This document shows positions 1 through 12,090 of a stretch of DNA of 64,000 nucleotides, one piece after another. The notes beneath the pieces are model-generated. The model did no database searches. It saw only the letters and a program-made list of their open reading frames with translations, and was not told where the DNA came from. The translations under genes were made by a program, and so were the position numbers. This DNA is from Lathyrus oleraceus. Lineage: Eukaryota > Streptophyta > Magnoliopsida > Fabales > Fabaceae. The stretch is taken from contig NC_066581.1 of NCBI RefSeq assembly GCF_024323335.1, positions 228,982,539-229,046,538 of the forward strand. Reading direction: 5' to 3'. The number at the start of each line of letters is the position of its first letter. The stretch's first letter is position 1.

Positions 1-2
1 GG

Positions 3-380
3 TTGAACTTGGCCCATCAACTCAAGGGAGTGCAAGGAGAGGATGCTAGCAGAGCAAGGAGCAAGAAGAGATCCTACGAGGAGATGGAATCCATGTTGGA
101 TGCAGAACACCGGGAGTGTTTGAGACTGCAGAGAGCTGAAGCCAGCTACCAGAAGAAGATCAGAGACTTGGAGAAGCAACTCAAAGACAAAGACGTCCAG
201 TTGAAGAAGGAGGTAGACCTGAGACAGGCATCAGAGGACTATCTTCGAGGAGAAGTCATGGAGCTTAGAAGACAATTGAAGGAGAAGATCACCCCTCTAC
301 CAGAATGTTCAGAATGCACACTGTTGATAGACCAGTGCCAATACCTGAAGACCCTCATTCCGGAAGACCGTTTGTCTTAG
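3..380 (+). CDS. Ogre ORF1 protein, C-terminal part
   Basis: The frame is open from the window edge to the TAG at 378-380, leaving 125 residues; the real start lies upstream. The protein is highly charged (Lys, Arg, Glu, Gln), with heptad-like spacing from about residue 35 to 95 that predicts a coiled coil, and a Cys-containing tail (ECSEC and DQC). Ogre elements carry an extra ORF before gag whose function is unknown; position and composition fit that. No enzymatic motif is visible. The 401-nt gap to gag suggests it is expressed from its own start rather than fused to gag. Confidence 0.7.
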   Translation: MNLAHQLKGVQGEDASRARSKKRSYEEMESMLDAEHRECLRLQRAEASYQKKIRDLEKQLKDKDVQLKKEVDLRQASEDYLRGEVMELRRQLKEKITPLPECSECTLLIDQCQYLKTLIPEDRLS

Positions 381-781
381 ATTGTACCTTTGTTGTTTAT
401 TTTGAGAATCACCTCCAGGCTTGTTGGATGGGATTCATTTGTTTGTACTCTGTTTATTCAAATATTTGTTGACTTGGTTGTATGATCTTTTTGCCCTTAT
501 TTATAGATAAAGTTGTTGGTGTTCCCTGTTGTTCTCATTCACCTTGTACTTGGTTGTTTCCTTGTTGTTGCAGGTTGCCATCTTTTGAAGATGGATCAGG
601 CTCTTTGAATGCCTGAGAAATGAGCATATCATGTGCATCATACGCATCATTAACATCATACTCATCTCATTTGCATAACAGGTGTTCTTGTGCCGACTTC
701 TCACTTTGATTCCTGTGTTCAGGCAGGATAGCTGATCAGAGACCGCATCGCTACTCAACGAGACTCAACCATCAAAGGAAC
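381..781 (+). other. Ogre spacer between ORF1 and gag
   Basis: T-rich non-coding stretch between the ORF1 stop and the gag ATG at 782. The sequence before the ATG (AAGGAACATGG) is a plausible plant initiation context. The only long frame here is an antisense one of low complexity. I see no promoter or repeat. Confidence 0.6.
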
Positions 782-3700
782 ATGGATCAAGTACAAGCTG
801 AGTTAGCAGAGATGAGGGCTAACATGGCCCAGTTCATGCACATGATGCAAGGGGTTGCGCAAGGACAAGAAGAACTCCGAGCTCTAGTTCAGAGGCAAGA
901 AGCTGTAGTTCCGCCACCCAACCAAGCTCTGCCAGAGGGAGGCCCGATTAATGATAACCCTACTGCGGCTGTGCCCATCAACAACTATGCTGTAGGGGAG
1001 GAATTAAGAGGTATTCGAGTCAACGGTCAACCGATTGCTCCAGAGACCGCCAATGCCAGAGTAGTCCATACTCCGGCCCGTAATCAGGCTCCGTTGGTGG
1101 ACAGACAAGAGGATATCTTTACTATGCTCAGTGAAGACGAAGACGTCCTGGGAAGGGTTGATGAGAGAGATCGCAAAGTTGAGGCCCTTGCTGAGAAGAT
1201 CCGGGCTATGGAGTGTCAAAATTCTCTTGGTTTTGATGTAACTAATATGGGATTAGTGGAAGGTCTGAGAATCCCACATAAGTTCAAAGCACCCACTTTC
1301 GACAAATACAACGACACTTCTTGCCCTCGCACTCATGTGCAGGCATACTATCGAAAGATCTCGGCGTATACTGACGACGAGAAGATGTGGATGTATTTTT
1401 TCCAAGACAGCCTATCTGGGGCGTCTCTGGACTGGTACATGGAGTTGAAAAGAGATTCGATCAGATGCTGGAGGGATTTGGGAGAAGCGTTCCTCAGACA
1501 ATACAAACATAACATGGATATGGCACCGACCCGGACTCAGCTGCAGAGTTTGTGTTAGAAAAATAACGAGAGCTTTAAAGAGTACGCCCAGAGATAGCGC
1601 GAGCTTGCTGCGAGAGTTCAACCCCCTATGCTGGAAAGGGAGTTGACAGACATGTTCATCAGCACTCTTCAAGGTGTGTTTATGGACCGGATGGGAAGCT
1701 GCCCATTCAGTAGTTTTTCTGATGTCGTCATCTGTGGCGAGAGAACTGAAAGTCTGATTAAGGCCGGCAGAATTCATGATGTGGGTTCTTCTTCGTCATC
1801 GAAGAAACCCTTCTCTGGGGCACCTCGCCGTAGAGAAGGTGAAACCAATGATGTACAACACCGAGGGAGTGTGTACAGAGGAAGTGTGAATAGAGATCAA
1901 TATCGCCCGGTTGCTGCAGTGACCATTCCTGCACCTCAACCTCGTCAACAACAACAACAAAGGGTTCAACAACCGCAACAACAACAACAACAGCAACAGC
2001 GTCCGTATCAGCCCAGACAAAGGATAGCTGATCGACGTTTTGATCCATTGCCAATGTCGTACGCCGAACTATTGCCCGAACTACTCCGGTTAGGGTTTGT
2101 TGAGCTGCGTACAATGGCTCCACCAACAGTGTTGCCACCTGGATACGACGCCAACGTCCGTTGCGACTTTCACTCCGGGGCGCCAGGGCACCACACTGAA
2201 AAATGTCGGGCTTTCCAGCACAAAGTCCAAGATTTGATCGATTTCAAGGCGATCAATTTTTCTCCCGTGCCTAACGTCGTGAACAATCCTATGCCTCAGC
2301 ATGGAGGACATAGGGTGAATTGTGTTGAAGGGGCCGAAGCTGAAGATTTTGTTGTCAGAGTGGATGAGATTCAGACTCCTTTGTTGACTGTAAAGGGCCG
2401 TTTGTTGGGTGGTGGTGTCTACCCGGGCTGTGATGAAGACTGCTTGGGCTGTGTAGAAGCTGATAACGGTTGTGACCAGTTGAGGGCTGGTATTCAGAAG
2501 CTGATTGACGAGGGTTGTGTTCAGTTCAGTCGGGCTGTCAAAGATAATGGGTCGGTGTCAACTGTCACCATCTACTTTAAACCGGCTGAAGGACGAGGAC
2601 AAGGGGTTGTTAGTTCATCTGCAGCAAGTGGTACTCCAGTTACCATCTCCGCTCCGGTAACCATCAGTGCTCCCACTACTATCGCGGCGTCTGGAAGAAG
2701 ACTAGTTGAGAATAGTAGGGCTGTCCCTTGGAGGTATGATAACGCCTACCGCAGCAATCGAAGGGCTGATAATCAGATGAGGCCAACGAGTCAAGCGCCT
2801 GTGACGATCAGTGCACCAGTGAAAACTCATGTGGTTGTGAGTCCCGTTGTGGACAACGTTGGTGGACCAGGAGGTTTCACTCGGAGTGGACGACTGTTTG
2901 CTCCTCAGCCGTTGAGAGATGCCAATGCTGAGGCATCTGCTAGGGCGAAAGGCAAACAGGTTGTCGTTGACGAGGAACCAGCTCGGAAGGAGGTGCTTGA
3001 GGGTTCATTTGAAAAGGACGTAGAGGAATTCATGAAGATCATAAAGAAGAGTGACTACAAGATCGTAGATCAGCTCAACCAGACTCCGTCTAAAATTTCA
3101 ATTCTCTATTTACTGTTGTGCTCTGAGGCACATCGGGATGCTTTGTTGAAGATGTTGAACATGGCATACGTACCGCAAGAGATTTCCGTCAACCAACTAG
3201 AGGGAGTGTTGGCCAACGTGAGCACCAGGCATGGTGTAGGTTTCACTAACCTAGACTTGACGCCTGAGGGTCGCAATCATAACAAAGCCTTGCATATCAC
3301 TATGGAATGCAAAGGTGCAGTTTTGTCTCACGTGTTGGTAGACACCGGGTCGTCGTTGAATGTCCTACCAAAGCAGATTCTGAAGAAGATTGATGTTGAA
3401 GGAGTCGTGCTCACTCCCAGTGACCTTATTGTGCGCGCATTTGATGGATCCAAACGTTCTGTGTTTGGTGAAGTTACACTGCCGGTGAAGATAGGTCCAG
3501 AGATTTTCGACATCATTTTTTATGTTATGGACATTCAACCCGCCTACAGCTGTCTGTTGGGGCGTCCTTGGATTCATGCAGCAGGAGCAGTCTCGTCAAC
3601 TCTCCACCAAAAACTCAAGTATGTCTGGAACGACCAAATTATGACCGTGTGTGGCGAAGAAGAGATTCTGGTGAGTCACCTATCCTCGTTCAAGTATGTC

Positions 3701-4116
3701 GAGGTAGATGGCGAGATCCACGAAACGTTATGCCAGGCATTTGAGACCTTGGCTCTGGAGAAGGTAGCTTATGCTGATCAGAGGAAGTCGGGTGCTTCGA
3801 TTGCTTCATACAAGCAAGCCAAGGAGGTTGTGGACTCCGGCAGAGCTAAAGGCTGGGGCAAGATGGTAGACTTGCCGGTTAAGGAAGACAAGTTCGGTAT
3901 CAGATATGAGCCTCTCCAAGCAGAGCAGAGTGTACAGACGGGTCCGAGTATCTTTACCAGCGCCGGGCTGATGAATCATGGCGACGTCTTTGCAACTGGT
4001 AGCGAAGACTGTGATAGCGAATGCGATTTAGACATCTGGGTCCGGCCGTGTGCACCAGGGGAGTCTATCAATAATTAGACGGCTGAAGAAGTGGTTCAAG
4101 TTACTCTTCAGACAGA
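782..4116 (+). pseudogene. Ogre gag-pro, interrupted by three in-frame TAG codons
   Basis: One reading frame runs from the ATG at 782 to the splice donor at 4116/4117, broken by TAG at 1556-1558, 1595-1597 and 4076-4078. The gag core lies at about 1270-1660 (the FLRQYKHN and ERELTDMF blocks), followed by a Gln-rich stretch at about 1945-2000 and a zinc-binding-like CDFHSGAPGHHTEKC segment near 2160. The aspartic protease is near 3330-3580, with catalytic DTGSS at about 3341 and a LLGRPW block. Gag would form the particle and the protease would mature the polyprotein. The frame is otherwise intact and its conservation is high, so the stops look like recent point changes. Readthrough cannot be excluded for 4076, which lies close to the donor. 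Confidence 0.88.
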
Positions 4117-4369
4117 GTAATTTTCCTTTGTTTTTATCATTTTGCATGAAAACCCTACGTTCTGCCCAAGGCGTAGTGGTTCATTGTAGGGCCTCATCAT
4201 GTTTTAATGATTATCATAAATAAAGGATGTTTTGCAATCAAATTTTGTGATCCCTGTCTTTCTATTTTTTGTTTTCACTTTTTCTAAAAAAACAATAAAA
4301 ATGGCAATGTTTTTGTTTTTTGTGACTTTATTGAACTCTTTTTCTAAAACAAAACATTAAAACATGCAG
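4117..4369 (+). other. Ogre pro/RT intron (GT-AG, 253 nt)
   Basis: A GT donor at 4117 (GA|GTAATT) and an acceptor ending GCAG at 4369 flank a T/A-rich 253-nt stretch. Joining 4116 to 4370 keeps phase: the last two bases before the donor plus base 4370 make one codon, after which the frame runs into the ATG at 4380 and on into pol. Ogre elements are known to carry a partially spliced intron at this place, thought to control the Gag to Gag-Pol ratio. The exact sites are my inference from phase and consensus; another nearby donor is possible. Confidence 0.72.
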
Positions 4370-7300
4370 AAGTGACCTTATGGCATCCACTATGAACGAT
4401 CATGTTATGGCTCAGTATGATTTTGATAATCCCATCTACCAAGTCGAAGAGGAGAGTGAGGAAGACTGTGAACTCCCCGCAGAATTGGTCAGACTACTGA
4501 AGCAGGAGGAAAGGGTCATCCAACCTCATTAGGAGGAGTTGGAGATTGTTAATCTGGGTACTGAGGACGCCAGAAGAGAGATCAAGATTGGGGCTGCTTT
4601 AGAGGACTCTGTCAAGAGGAGGCTGATTGAGATGCTGAGAGAATATGTGGAGATATTCGCCTGGTCATATCAAGATATGCCTGGGTTGGATACAGACATT
4701 GTGGTGCATCGACTACCCCTCAGAGAAGAGTGTCCGTCGGTCAAGCAGAAGCTTCGCAGAACTAGTCCCGATATGGATGTCAAGATCAAGGAAGAAGTTC
4801 AGAAGCAATGGGATGCAGGTTTTCTGGCTGTTACCAGTTATCCACCGTGGGTAGCCAACATCGTTCCTGTGCCGAAGAAGGATGGCAAAGTCAGAATGTG
4901 TGTCGATTACCGGGATTTGAACAGAGCAAGTCCGAAAGATGATTTCCCATTACCTCACATCGATGTATTGGTGGATAATACGGCTCAATCCTCGGTATTC
5001 TCTTTCATGGACGGTTTCTCGGGCTATAATCAGATCAAGATGGCGCCAGAGGACATGGAAAAGACGACATTCATTACACCTTGGGGCACGTTCTGCTACA
5101 AAGTGATGCCATTTGGGTTGAAGAACGCCGGTGCTACCTATCAGAGGGCTATGACGACTCTCTTTCATGACATGATGCACAAAGAGATCGAAGTGTACGT
5201 GGATGATATGATTGCGAAGTCGCAGACAGAAGAAGAGCACCTGGTTAATTTGCAGAAGTTGTTTGACAGGTTGGTCAAGTTCAAACTGAGGCTGAATCCA
5301 AACAAGTGTACGTTTGGGGTGAGATCAGGGAAGCTGTTAGGCTTCATTGTCAGCGAAAAAGGGATTGAGGTTGATCCAGAAAAGGTCAAAGCTATTCAAG
5401 AGATGCCTGAACCGAAAACGGAAAAGCAAGTCCGCGGGTTTTTAGGGAGGTTGAACTACATTGCAAGGTTCATATCTCACCTAACTGCCACGTGTGAACC
5501 AATTTTCAAACTGCTCAGAAAGAATCAGGCGATCAAGTGGAATGATGATTGTCAGAAAGCTTTTGACAAGATCAAGGAGTATTTACAAAAACCTCCAATC
5601 CTGATTCCTCCAGTTCCAGGGAGACCATTGATAATGTACCTGTCAGTTACCGAGAACTCGATGGGGTGTGTATTGGGGCAGCATGACGAGTCTGGTCGAA
5701 AAGAGCATGCCATATACTACCTTAGCAAAAAGTTTACCGACTGTGAAACAAGATATTCACTGCTCGAGAAAACTTGCTGTGCTTTGGCCTGGGCTGCTCG
5801 CCGACTAAGGCAGTATATGTTGAACCATACTACCTTGTTGATTTCTAAGATGGATCCAGTAAAGTACATCTTTGAGAAGCCGGCTCTCACCGGGCGCGTT
5901 GCTCGATGGCAGATGATTTTAACAGAATATGACATTCAGTACACGTCGCAGAAGGCCATCAAAGGTAGTATTCTGTCAGATTACCTTGTCGAGCAACCAA
6001 TTGATGACTATCAGCCTATGATGTTTGAATTCCCTGATGAAGACATCATGTATCTGAAGATGAAAGATTGTGAAGAGCCACCTGTCGAGGAAGGACCGGA
6101 TCCTGATGACAAGTGGACACTGATGTTTGATGGGGCTGTGAATATGAACGGTAACGGTGTTGGGGCAGTGCTCATTAATCCCAAAGGTGCTCATATCCCT
6201 TTTTCTGCCAGATTGACGTTTGACGTCACCAACAATGAAGCTGAGTATGAGGCTTGTATCATGGGGATAGAAGAAGCTATCGACCTGAGAATCAAAACTC
6301 TTGACATATTTGGAGATTCAGCTCTAGTGATCAATCAGGTCAATGGAGATTGGAATACGAACCAGCCGCATTTGATTCCGTATAGAGATTACACCAGAAG
6401 AATACTGACGTTCTTCAAGAAGGTGAAGTTGTATCATGTCCCCCGGGATGAGAATCAGATGGCTGATGCCTTGGCTACTTTATCTTCCATGATAAAAGTT
6501 CATTGGTGGAATCATGTGCCACATGTTGCGGTGAATCGACTCGAGAGGCCTGCGTATGTGTTTGCAGCCGAGTCTGTTGCGATTAATGAGAAGCCGTGGT
6601 ACTATGATATCAAGAACTTCCTCAAGACTCAAGAGTATCCTGAAGGTGCGTCAAAGAACGATAAGAAGACCCTGAGAAGGCTAGCTGGAAGCTTTTACTT
6701 GAATCAGGATGATGTGTTGTACAAGAGGAACTTTGACATGGTCTTGCTCAGATGCATGGATAGACACGAAGCAGACATGTTGATGCAAGAAGTGCACGAG
6801 GGTTCGTTTGGTACCCACGCTGGTGGTCATGCAATGTCAAAGAAATTGTTGAGAGCCGGTTATTACTGGATGACTATGGAATCCGATTGCTTCAAGTATG
6901 CTCGGAAGTGCCATAAATGCCAGATTTATGCTGATAAGGTGCATGTACCACCAAGCCCGTTGAATGTCATGAACTCGCCTTGGCCGTTTGCCATGTGGGG
7001 CATTGACATGATTGGGAAGATTGAGCCAACTGCTTCGAATGGACATCGCTTCATCCTGGTTGTGATTGATTACTTCACCAAGTGGGTGGAAGCAGCTTCC
7101 TATACTAACGTTACCAAACAAGTGGTTGCCCGGTTCATCAAGAAGGAAATCATCTGTCGTTATGGAGTTCCTGAAAGAATCATCACTGATAATGGTTCAA
7201 ATCTCAACAACAAGATGATGAAGGAACTTTGTAGAGATTTCAAGATTGAACATCACAATTCTTCTCCTTACAGACCGAAGATGAATGGTGCTGTAGAGGC

Positions 7301-7847
7301 GGCAAATAAGAATATCAAGAAGATTGTGCAGAAGATGGTCGTGACGTACAAGGATTGGCATGAGATGCTGCCTTTCGCTTTGCATGGGTACCGTACCTCA
7401 GTGCGTACATCGACCGGGGCAACCCCGTACTCCCTGGTGTATGGTATGGAGGCAGTCCTACCTGTTGAAGTGGAGATCCCTTCTCTGAGGGTTTTATTGG
7501 ATGTCAAGCTGGACGAGGCCGAGTGGATTCGAACAAGGTTTAATGAGTTGAGCCTTATCAAAGAGAGACGGTTAGCAGCTGTGTGCCATGGGCAGTTATA
7601 TCAGAGAAGGATGAAGCGAGCCTTTGATCAGAAAGTGCGTCCTCGGACATTTCAGACTGGCGATCTAGTTCTGAAAAGGGTCCTTCCTCCCGGTACAGAT
7701 AACAGGGGCAAGTGGACTCCTAATTATGAAGGTTCATATGTTGTGAAGAAGGTCTTCTCCGGTGGAGCCTTGATGCTTACAACAATGGATGGTGAAGATT
7801 TTCCGTCCCCTGTTAACTCAGATGTAGTAAAAAAATACTTCGCATAA
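4370..7847 (+). pseudogene. Ogre pol: RT, RNase H, archaeal-type RNase H, integrase
   Basis: The frame continues from the splice acceptor through an acidic linker, meets one TAG at 4530-4532, then stays open from 4533 to the stop at 7845-7847. Counting residues from 4539: reverse transcriptase about 85-265 with the YVDD catalytic box at 220-223; a degenerate first RNase H about 360-440; a second, archaeal-type RNase H about 520-655 with FDGA near 530, NNEAEYEA and GDS motifs; integrase zinc domain about 740-800 (H, H and CHKC); and a D-D-E core with GIDM near 823, TDNGS near 883 and Glu 920. The dual RNase H is typical of the Tat clade. Only the single TAG breaks it, so the enzyme region is nearly complete. 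Confidence 0.92.
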
Positions 7848-8564
7848 ATTGACCCGCTGGACAAAAAGAATAAGAGAGTCCAGGCAAAAAAGGGCATCCC
7901 GGCGAACCAAAAAAACAGAAAGAAAAGGTTCGGGCAAAATTAGGGATAAAAATGAAAAGAATTTGTACACCCGGTAAGTCGAAAACCCGCAAGGGCGGCT
8001 TAGGCAAAAATGGGTATCCCGGTGGATTGAAAACCCGAAAGGGCGATCCAGCCAAAAGAGGGATTAAAGCGAAGACTACAGTCTGAGTTATCTGTACTTC
8101 ATCCCGCTTCGTCAGCTGCCATCTCGAAAGATGTGATCGGTCCAGTCATTCTTCTCAGAAAGCAAGGAAATTGGGAGGAAAATTGATGATCTATGAGTTA
8201 TAACAGAGTTGGGAAATAGTGGATGCCGTATTCACATTGCCATTAGGATAGTTTATTTTCCTTTTGTGCGCAATTACCTCTTCCTAGGAATTGCTTCCCA
8301 ATGTATCTGCCTTTTCAGGCACATTTTCAATCAATAAAAGTCGTTATTCAGATAAATTGCTCTCTTGTTTTCACTTTTACTGTTTTGTTTGCAAAAACGT
8401 CCGAATTTTTGATAAACATTGCATATAAGAACATGAAGGCTAAACAATAACGTGCAAAAGATCAAAACATTTGAAAATTATTTTGAACGTTGAGGATACT
8501 TGAGCGTATCTTGTCCATGTGTCCCCTGGGGGCATTTGTTGTCCGTTTTGCAGGTCGTCATCTG

Positions 8565-8935
8565 TGAGCATCCCCAGCAGTTATTTTCCCAGAGCAGAGT
8601 TCATCCTACCAGTGGATTGGACGAGTTTCCATAGCAGACTGATATCTGCATCCCCAACCGAGTTGATTCTACCTATGGTTTGCATGGGTCGTCCCCAGCG
8701 GAGCAGTTATTTCCCCAAGCGGAGTTTATCCTACTTGTGGATTGATTGGGATATCCCCAGCAAAGTTGTCGGTGTTGTCTGTAGCAAGTTGCTTCATTAA
8801 TCCCCAGCGAGTTGCCTTGTCTTCCCCTAGCGGAGTTGCATTGATGGTTCCCCGGCAGTTGCTTTGTTTTCCCCTAGCGGAGTTGTATTGTTGGTTTTTC
8901 AGCACAGTCGTCCTGTGTATTCCCCAGCGGAGTTT
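8565..8935 (+). repeat. TCCCCAGCGGAGTT-like interspersed motif array
   Basis: At least nine imperfect copies of a 13-15 nt motif (T)CCCC(A/T)AGCGGAGTT occur, for instance near 8568, 8693, 8752, 8801, 8822, 8869 and 8920, separated by 20-60 nt of less conserved sequence. More diverged copies occur downstream near 9207, 9543, 9773 and 9835. The core is always in the same orientation. Confidence 0.75.
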
Positions 8936-9249
8936 TCATCATTTTGCATCTTGCATGTAGTGATCATTGCATCCTCAAACGCGTAACATTTCCATTCCAT
9001 ATGGAGCATTACGCCATAGAAAAATTCAAACATATGCATTCATGTGTTCGAAACCTTCAGACCGTATCCCTAGAAGGCAGATTTTTGTTCAACTTGTACA
9101 GCACGTCCGCTACAGTTGCTTTGACAGCATTCGGAATTGATATCCCCCAGAGGTTTATTTCCTCACCCGTTGATGACAGAAAGTTTGTTTCTCCTCAGTG
9201 AGACCCCCAGCAAGTGATCAGCCTTGCCTTGACGTATTTAAGATGTCGT

Positions 9250-10145
9250 TCTTGTGATACCAGTAAGTGTCATGTCAGCACCCGCGTGTGTTTCCTTGTT
9301 TGGTGTCGGTACACACCATTGTTTCGGTGTCGGTAAACATCGAGTCTCACCCCAGTCATCGGTAAATGTCTGGTCATTTTTTCGTGTCGGTAAACACCAT
9401 TGTTTCGGTGTCGGTAAACATCGAGTCTCACTCCAGTCATCGGTAAATGTCTGGTCGTCTTTGTTTGATGTCAGTAAACATCATCTTTCGATGTCGGTAA
9501 ACATCGAGTCTTTTCCTCAGTCATCGGTAAATGTCTAATAATTCCCCAGCTAGAGATCCCCAGTAGAGTCATCGGTAAATGTCCTATCTGGTTTCCGGGT
9601 GCGAATATTTGTTTTTTCTCTTCCCAGTAGATTTTTCCCCAGTCATCGGTAAATGTCTGGTCGTTTTTTTGGATGTCGGTAAACATCATCTTTCGATGTC
9701 GGTAAACATCGAGTCTCATCCCAGTCATCGGTAAAGGTCTGGTCGTGCTTTATTTTCTTGTTAACAAAATCAAGATCCCCAAGAGTCGTCAGTAAACGTC
9801 TTGTCTGATTCCATTACAAGAATATTTTGTTCCTCCCCAAGCAGAGATGCCATCGGTAAATGGCCCCGTTTTCTTCGATATCGGTAAATATCGAATTCCC
9901 AGTTGCAGCAGCCATCGGTAAATGGTCTTGTTGAAGTTGATATCGGTAAATGTCAAGTTGCTTTAAAGCCACCATCGGTAAATGGTCTTGCTTCCTTTTA
10001 CATCAAGTTGTTTCCCAGCAGCCATCGGTAAATGGTCTCGCTGAAGTTGATATCGGTAAATATCAAGTTTCCAGTTTCTAACCATCGGTAAATGGTTTCG
10101 CTTTCTTGAAGTTGTCATGCAGTCGTCATCGGTAAATGATGTGGT
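9250..10145 (+). repeat. CATCGGTAAATG/TGTCGGTAAACA tandem minisatellite
   Basis: Dozens of copies of a short core, TCGGTAAA followed by TG or CA, alternate as CATCGGTAAATG and TGTCGGTAAACATCG. In the first half they form higher-order units of roughly 80-110 nt (three related copies near 9330-9540 and another near 9640-9740). In the second half they form AGCCATCGGTAAATGGTC units of about 60 nt. The block lies in the Ogre 3' UTR just before the polypurine tract. Such 3' UTR arrays in Ogre are known seeds of satellite DNA in pea and relatives. Confidence 0.88.
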
Positions 10146-10262
10146 TCTTCTTGTATCATATCCGGCAGAGTGCAAATTTCTACGGTTCTTTGGTATTCAA
10201 TCCCTGTTTACCCTGAAAGTCTGACAGCCGTTGCTATCATCCGTTCGGGTTCCCAGTTGATT

Positions 10263-10275
10263 GAATAGGGGCAGC
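10263..10275 (+). other. Polypurine tract before the Ogre 3' LTR
   Basis: GAATAGGGGCAGC lies directly before the TGTAGCACC start of the LTR. A G/A-rich tract at this place primes plus-strand DNA synthesis during reverse transcription. Confidence 0.7.
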
Positions 10276-12090
10276 TGTAGCACCTCAAATTTGCACCTAC
10301 CTTTTGTACATACATTCTCATATTAGGTCATAACATTAACATAGTCCACTGCATAGCATTGCATTGTCCTTTGCCCAAGTGCAAGTCCTCTGACAGGAAT
10401 TAGGTCAAACTGGTCAGGAGATCAGTCCATCAAGCAAGCAAGTGCAATTTTCATTGAGCCAAGGACCTAGGGTTGGTCCAACATGTTCACATGACCTAGG
10501 GATCCTTTGGGAGTGTTTTGGTCAAGGTTTGGATGCTCAGAAGTCATCAGTCAGTGTTCAGTTCACCAAAAACCCTAGAAAGTCCACTATGGTCAACTGT
10601 GCCTAATTTTATGGATTTCAAGGTGGGAGATGGTTTGAAAGGGTTCATTCATGTCCATACAAGTCTCATTCAACATTTCAAAGGTCAAGATTGAAGAATT
10701 TGAAGTCAAACAAGAAATTTCCAAAAATAGAAAGTTGACCTGTAATTGGAATTTGCCAAAAATGGAAAGTCTTGATCCTCAAGATTACATCATCATAAAA
10801 GCTTCAAATGAATTTTTTCCCAACATGAAAGTTGAAGATCTTGTTCTCCCATTTCCAAAAAGTCCAAGAACACTCATTTCTCATGTATGGTTGGCCAGTT
10901 ATGATCAAATCATTCTCAAGAATTTTTGAACTTCAAAGTGGCATATCTTCCAAACCATTTGGCCAAATTGGGTGGGGTTTTTTGCTACAAGTCCTATTTG
11001 ATGTGCTCTATCCAAATCTTTCATCACAATCCACCAAAAATCTTCCAAGCAAAATGGCATTTTTTATGTGGCATGAATTAAATAGAGTGAAGTTGAAAAA
11101 TGGACTTTCAATTTAAACATTTCCAATGATTTATACCAATTACATCTGTTCAGAAATCATGTTTAGAGTTTGTCCAAGGCCCAAATTCGTGCATGTACAT
11201 GCACCCCATGCAAATTTGGTTGATTTTTAGCAATTGGTAAAAACACCTCATTAACCAAATTTCCAATTAACACTTCATTAACCATGATTACAAATGCTAA
11301 ACAGAGTACATATACAACATTTTCTGCTGAAAAGCCCTAGCCACAACATTCTAAACGGATCAAAACTCATTTTTCTCTCAAACATTCATCTTCTTCATTT
11401 TGAACTTTTGCTGAAAACCTTCAAAGAAGCTCGTGCCCTGTTGTTTGTTCCATCATCCAACAACATTGTTGAAGCTTTTGCAAGCCCTAAACCCCAGCTG
11501 TAAAGCCATCTCATGCTACTGTTTTGAAGAAGCTTCATCCATGGCAGATTTCAATTGGAGCTGTTTCGAGGATTGTTGAGCCAAAGTCCATTCTCCATTC
11601 ATCATCTGGGACCTTCATGCGCATCAGTTTCAGCCTTGTACAACCAAACAACCATCAAATCACCACTATGCTTCAGATTTGGTAAGTTTTCGACCCTAGC
11701 CATTTTCAAAATTATGTTATGCTTTAGAAAGATCCTTCCATGCTGAGTTCATTGATGTTTGTGGTTTGAAAAATGGTTGAGTATTTTGAGAGTTATGCTG
11801 CCATGAAGTTTGCTATTCCAATATGTTTGTGCATGTTTCTTTGTTGGTAGCTCGAGTTAGGGAAAAATAGGGCCAGATTATGATTGTGTGTTGTTTGCTG
11901 GTTTGAATGATGTGTTTGATTCCCATTTCTGGGAAATTTGTTCTTCATCGTGATTGAATGCGCACTGTAGCTTGAAGAAACCCTAAAATTCCTTTGCCCA
12001 GATTTGTTTGATCGTGTTTTTGGCTGTTGGATTGTGTTTTGTGCATGAAAATTCACTGTATCATTGCCATGACCAATAGGAACGCAGCAT

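Larger units (their letters stand above)
7848..10275 (+). other. Ogre 3' untranslated region
   Basis: A 2.4-kb non-coding stretch between the pol stop and the 3' LTR. It begins with degenerate GGCAAAA/CCCGAAAGGGCG repeats (about 7860-8060), then a TCCCCAGCGGAGTT-type motif series (about 8565-8935 and scattered later), then a CATCGGTAAATG-type tandem array (about 9250-10140). Open frames here (for example 8519-8800 and 9254-9538) follow the repeats and have no recognisable product. Long, variable, tandemly repeated 3' UTRs are characteristic of Ogre-like elements. Confidence 0.8.

Noticed and set aside
501..758. 85-codon minus frame between ORF1 and gag
   Set aside because: Antisense to the Ogre leader, Met-rich low complexity, no motif.
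8519..9728. Open frames in the Ogre 3' UTR
   Set aside because: They follow the tandem repeats in several frames and both strands, with no motif or start context.
9250..10145. Regularly spaced short repeats resembling a CRISPR array
   Set aside because: Units are contiguous and variable, the spacers are themselves repeats, and the setting is a plant retrotransposon UTR.
10651..11746. Plus-strand frames of 60-94 codons in the Ogre LTR
   Set aside because: Non-coding composition, overlapping in different frames, no motif; they lie in the middle of an LTR.
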